A DNA stretch of 64,000 nt from positions 5,155,705-5,219,704 of the forward strand of contig CM065176.1 in assembly GCA_033026295.1 (NCBI GenBank), in the 5' to 3' direction. A program made the translations under genes and the position numbers. The DNA comes from Channa striata (lineage: Eukaryota > Chordata > Actinopteri > Anabantiformes > Channidae). Positions within the stretch are counted from its first letter, which is position 1, and each line of letters opens with the position of its first letter. Shown one piece after another: positions 62,601-64,000 of the stretch. The notes beneath the pieces are model-generated. The model did no database searches. It was not told the origin of the DNA and saw only the letters and a program-made list of their open reading frames with translations.

Positions 62601-63224
62601 TTCAAAATAAAACATTTCAGCTTATACGCTAAATATGACCATTGTATGATCTCAGCAGTCACAAACCCGCTGTAGGTCCTTTATTGACTGCTCCTTAATA
62701 AAACCCCAAAATACATCGTAAAAAATTAGTGAGAACTCCATTATCAGTTTGACGTGTGCCACGTTAGATTTCATTGCAATTATATTTTTCTCACTCGTGT
62801 ATATTTATGTTAAATCTATCATTATTAGGTTTGGTTCAAAGAGAAACAGGCTGTTCTATGACGCTGCTTGTATGAGGAGAAAATTAAATGCATATATTAG
62901 GGCTTGGGGGCACAACCACAAAAAATTTAATTGTGTTTAACACAATTTTTCCTGTGTTATTCACATCTCACACATAATTCACCTGTAATTGGGGTCATAT
63001 ATTGGCCTCTGAAGGCTTCCAAAACACAGGTGATCTTTACTGTCCCCGAACGCCATCATACTCGACACTGTCACACAGTAATTTGCTAACAAGGGGTTAA
63101 GGCTACGACTTCATACAGTTCTACTTTCCTAACGTGAAGTTAGTCAATTGAGAGGGAGAGCAGCTGGGGTGTCCACATCACAGGGACTGACACGACTGCC
63201 TTCTTGGTTTTATTTCCGTCGTCT

Positions 63225-64000
63225 TAATCTAAAAAGCCTCCAATTAATCAAAATGCTGCAGCAAGATTACTGACTGGGATTGGTAAGAGAGATCGTATTT
63301 CACCTTCATTAGCTTCTCTCCATTGGCTTCCAATTAAATGTAGAATAGAATTTAAAACCTTCTTCTTACCTATAAAGCTCTAAACGGCCAAGCCCCATCA
63401 TATTTAAAAGATCTCCTAGTACCATATTATCCTAATAGACCACTTCAGTCCCAAATTGCAGGCCTACTTGTGGTTCCCAGAATTTCCAAAAATAGACTGG
63501 GAGGCAGAGCCTTTAGCTATCAAGCTCCTCTCCTGTGGAACCAGCTCCCAGTCCAGATTCGGGAAGCAGAAAACCTCCCTATTTTTAAGACTCGGCTCAA
63601 AACCTTCCTCTTCGATAAAGCTTATAGTTGGTTATAGTCATCCTGCTATAGGCTTAGACTGCTGGGGGACTCTGCACTGTGCCACTTTTCTCCTCTCACC
63701 CCACATCTATAATGTCACCACTGTATGACATTAACTCTGTGTCTTCTTTGTCCCGTAGTCGTCTTTCTTCCTCTCTGTCTCCCTCTCTGTCTCTCTCTCT
63801 CTGTCCCTGTCTTCAGGTGTCCCTGGCTTTGCTGCTGTGTGTCTTCCAGTGCGAGCTACTGGTCCCACCAACCTGCCCAATGTTTTGTTGTTGCTCTGTT
63901 CTTTTCTCTCTCCACTTTCCACTCAGCCCAACCGGTCAAGGCAGATGTCCGTCCACCCTGAGCCTGGTTCTGCTGGAGGTTTCTTCTGGTAAAGGGAGTT
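63225..64000 (+). mobile_element. Non-LTR retrotransposon (L2/CR1-like LINE) 3' end, defective
   Basis: The DNA encodes, in interrupted frames, the typical tail of a fish LINE reverse-transcriptase ORF: ASLHWLPIKCRIEFKT, GLLVVPRISKNRLGGRAFSY, APLLWNQLPVQIREAE and RLKTFLFDKAYSWL then stop. Frameshifts near 63250 and 63360 show it is dead. The following 350 nt, ending GCCTGGTTCTGCTGGAGGTT at the window edge, belong to the same family's 3' UTR. The insertion continues past base 64000. The 5' part is missing, as is usual for truncated LINE copies. Confidence 0.8.

Larger units (their letters stand above)
56532..63190. other. Presumed fa2h first intron / upstream region
   Basis: I looked on the minus strand for a cytochrome b5 exon with an HPGG motif and saw none. 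The region holds CA repeats, a T23 tract, a dispersed repeat near 58.9 kb and otherwise AT-rich DNA with no recognisable gene. Confidence 0.5.

Overview
The window is nuclear DNA of a ray-finned (teleost) fish. The genes are split by short GT-AG introns, long CA/TG microsatellites are common, and several dispersed repeats look teleost-specific. Five protein-coding genes can be assembled exon by exon. snrk and ano10 stand next to each other and converge, as I recall for human 3p22, which supports both calls.

Layout: (1) 2.9-10.8 kb and 12.1-19.4 kb, + strand: two tandem small-HERC-type E3 ligase genes. Each has 23 coding exons, an RCC1-like N-terminus and a C-terminal HECT domain with its catalytic cysteine. 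Interferon-response-type motifs lie just upstream of both. Parts of the two copies are nearly identical while their introns are not, which suggests gene conversion. Each copy, read as DNA, carries one 1-nt lesion that breaks the frame ahead of the HECT domain. (2) 20.5-32.8 kb, + strand: a SNRK-family kinase with a CpG-rich promoter, a noncoding first exon and five coding blocks. The protein is about 601 residues and lacks the UBA-like segment that normally follows the kinase domain. (3) 36.4-44.7 kb, - strand: ano10 (TMEM16K), 14 coding exons, 699 residues, intact. (4) 50.0-56.5 kb, - strand: fa2h (fatty acid 2-hydroxylase), last seven coding exons. The first exon, with the cytochrome b5 heme motif, was not found and probably lies beyond base 64000. 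(5) The remainder is intergenic or intronic: microsatellites, a LINE 3' end at the right edge, a second LINE-tail fragment near 11.2 kb, decayed hAT-type MITE pieces and SINE-like debris.

The genes do not form one pathway. The HERC pair looks like an antiviral, interferon-inducible cluster. snrk is an LKB1-type energy and stress kinase, ano10 an ER-membrane scramblase-family protein, and fa2h an ER lipid hydroxylase for 2-hydroxy sphingolipids. The strongest points for follow-up are the paired single-base lesions in the HERC copies, their patchwork identity, the interferon motifs and the UBA-less SNRK. I see no bacterial or viral gene system, CRISPR array or RNA gene.
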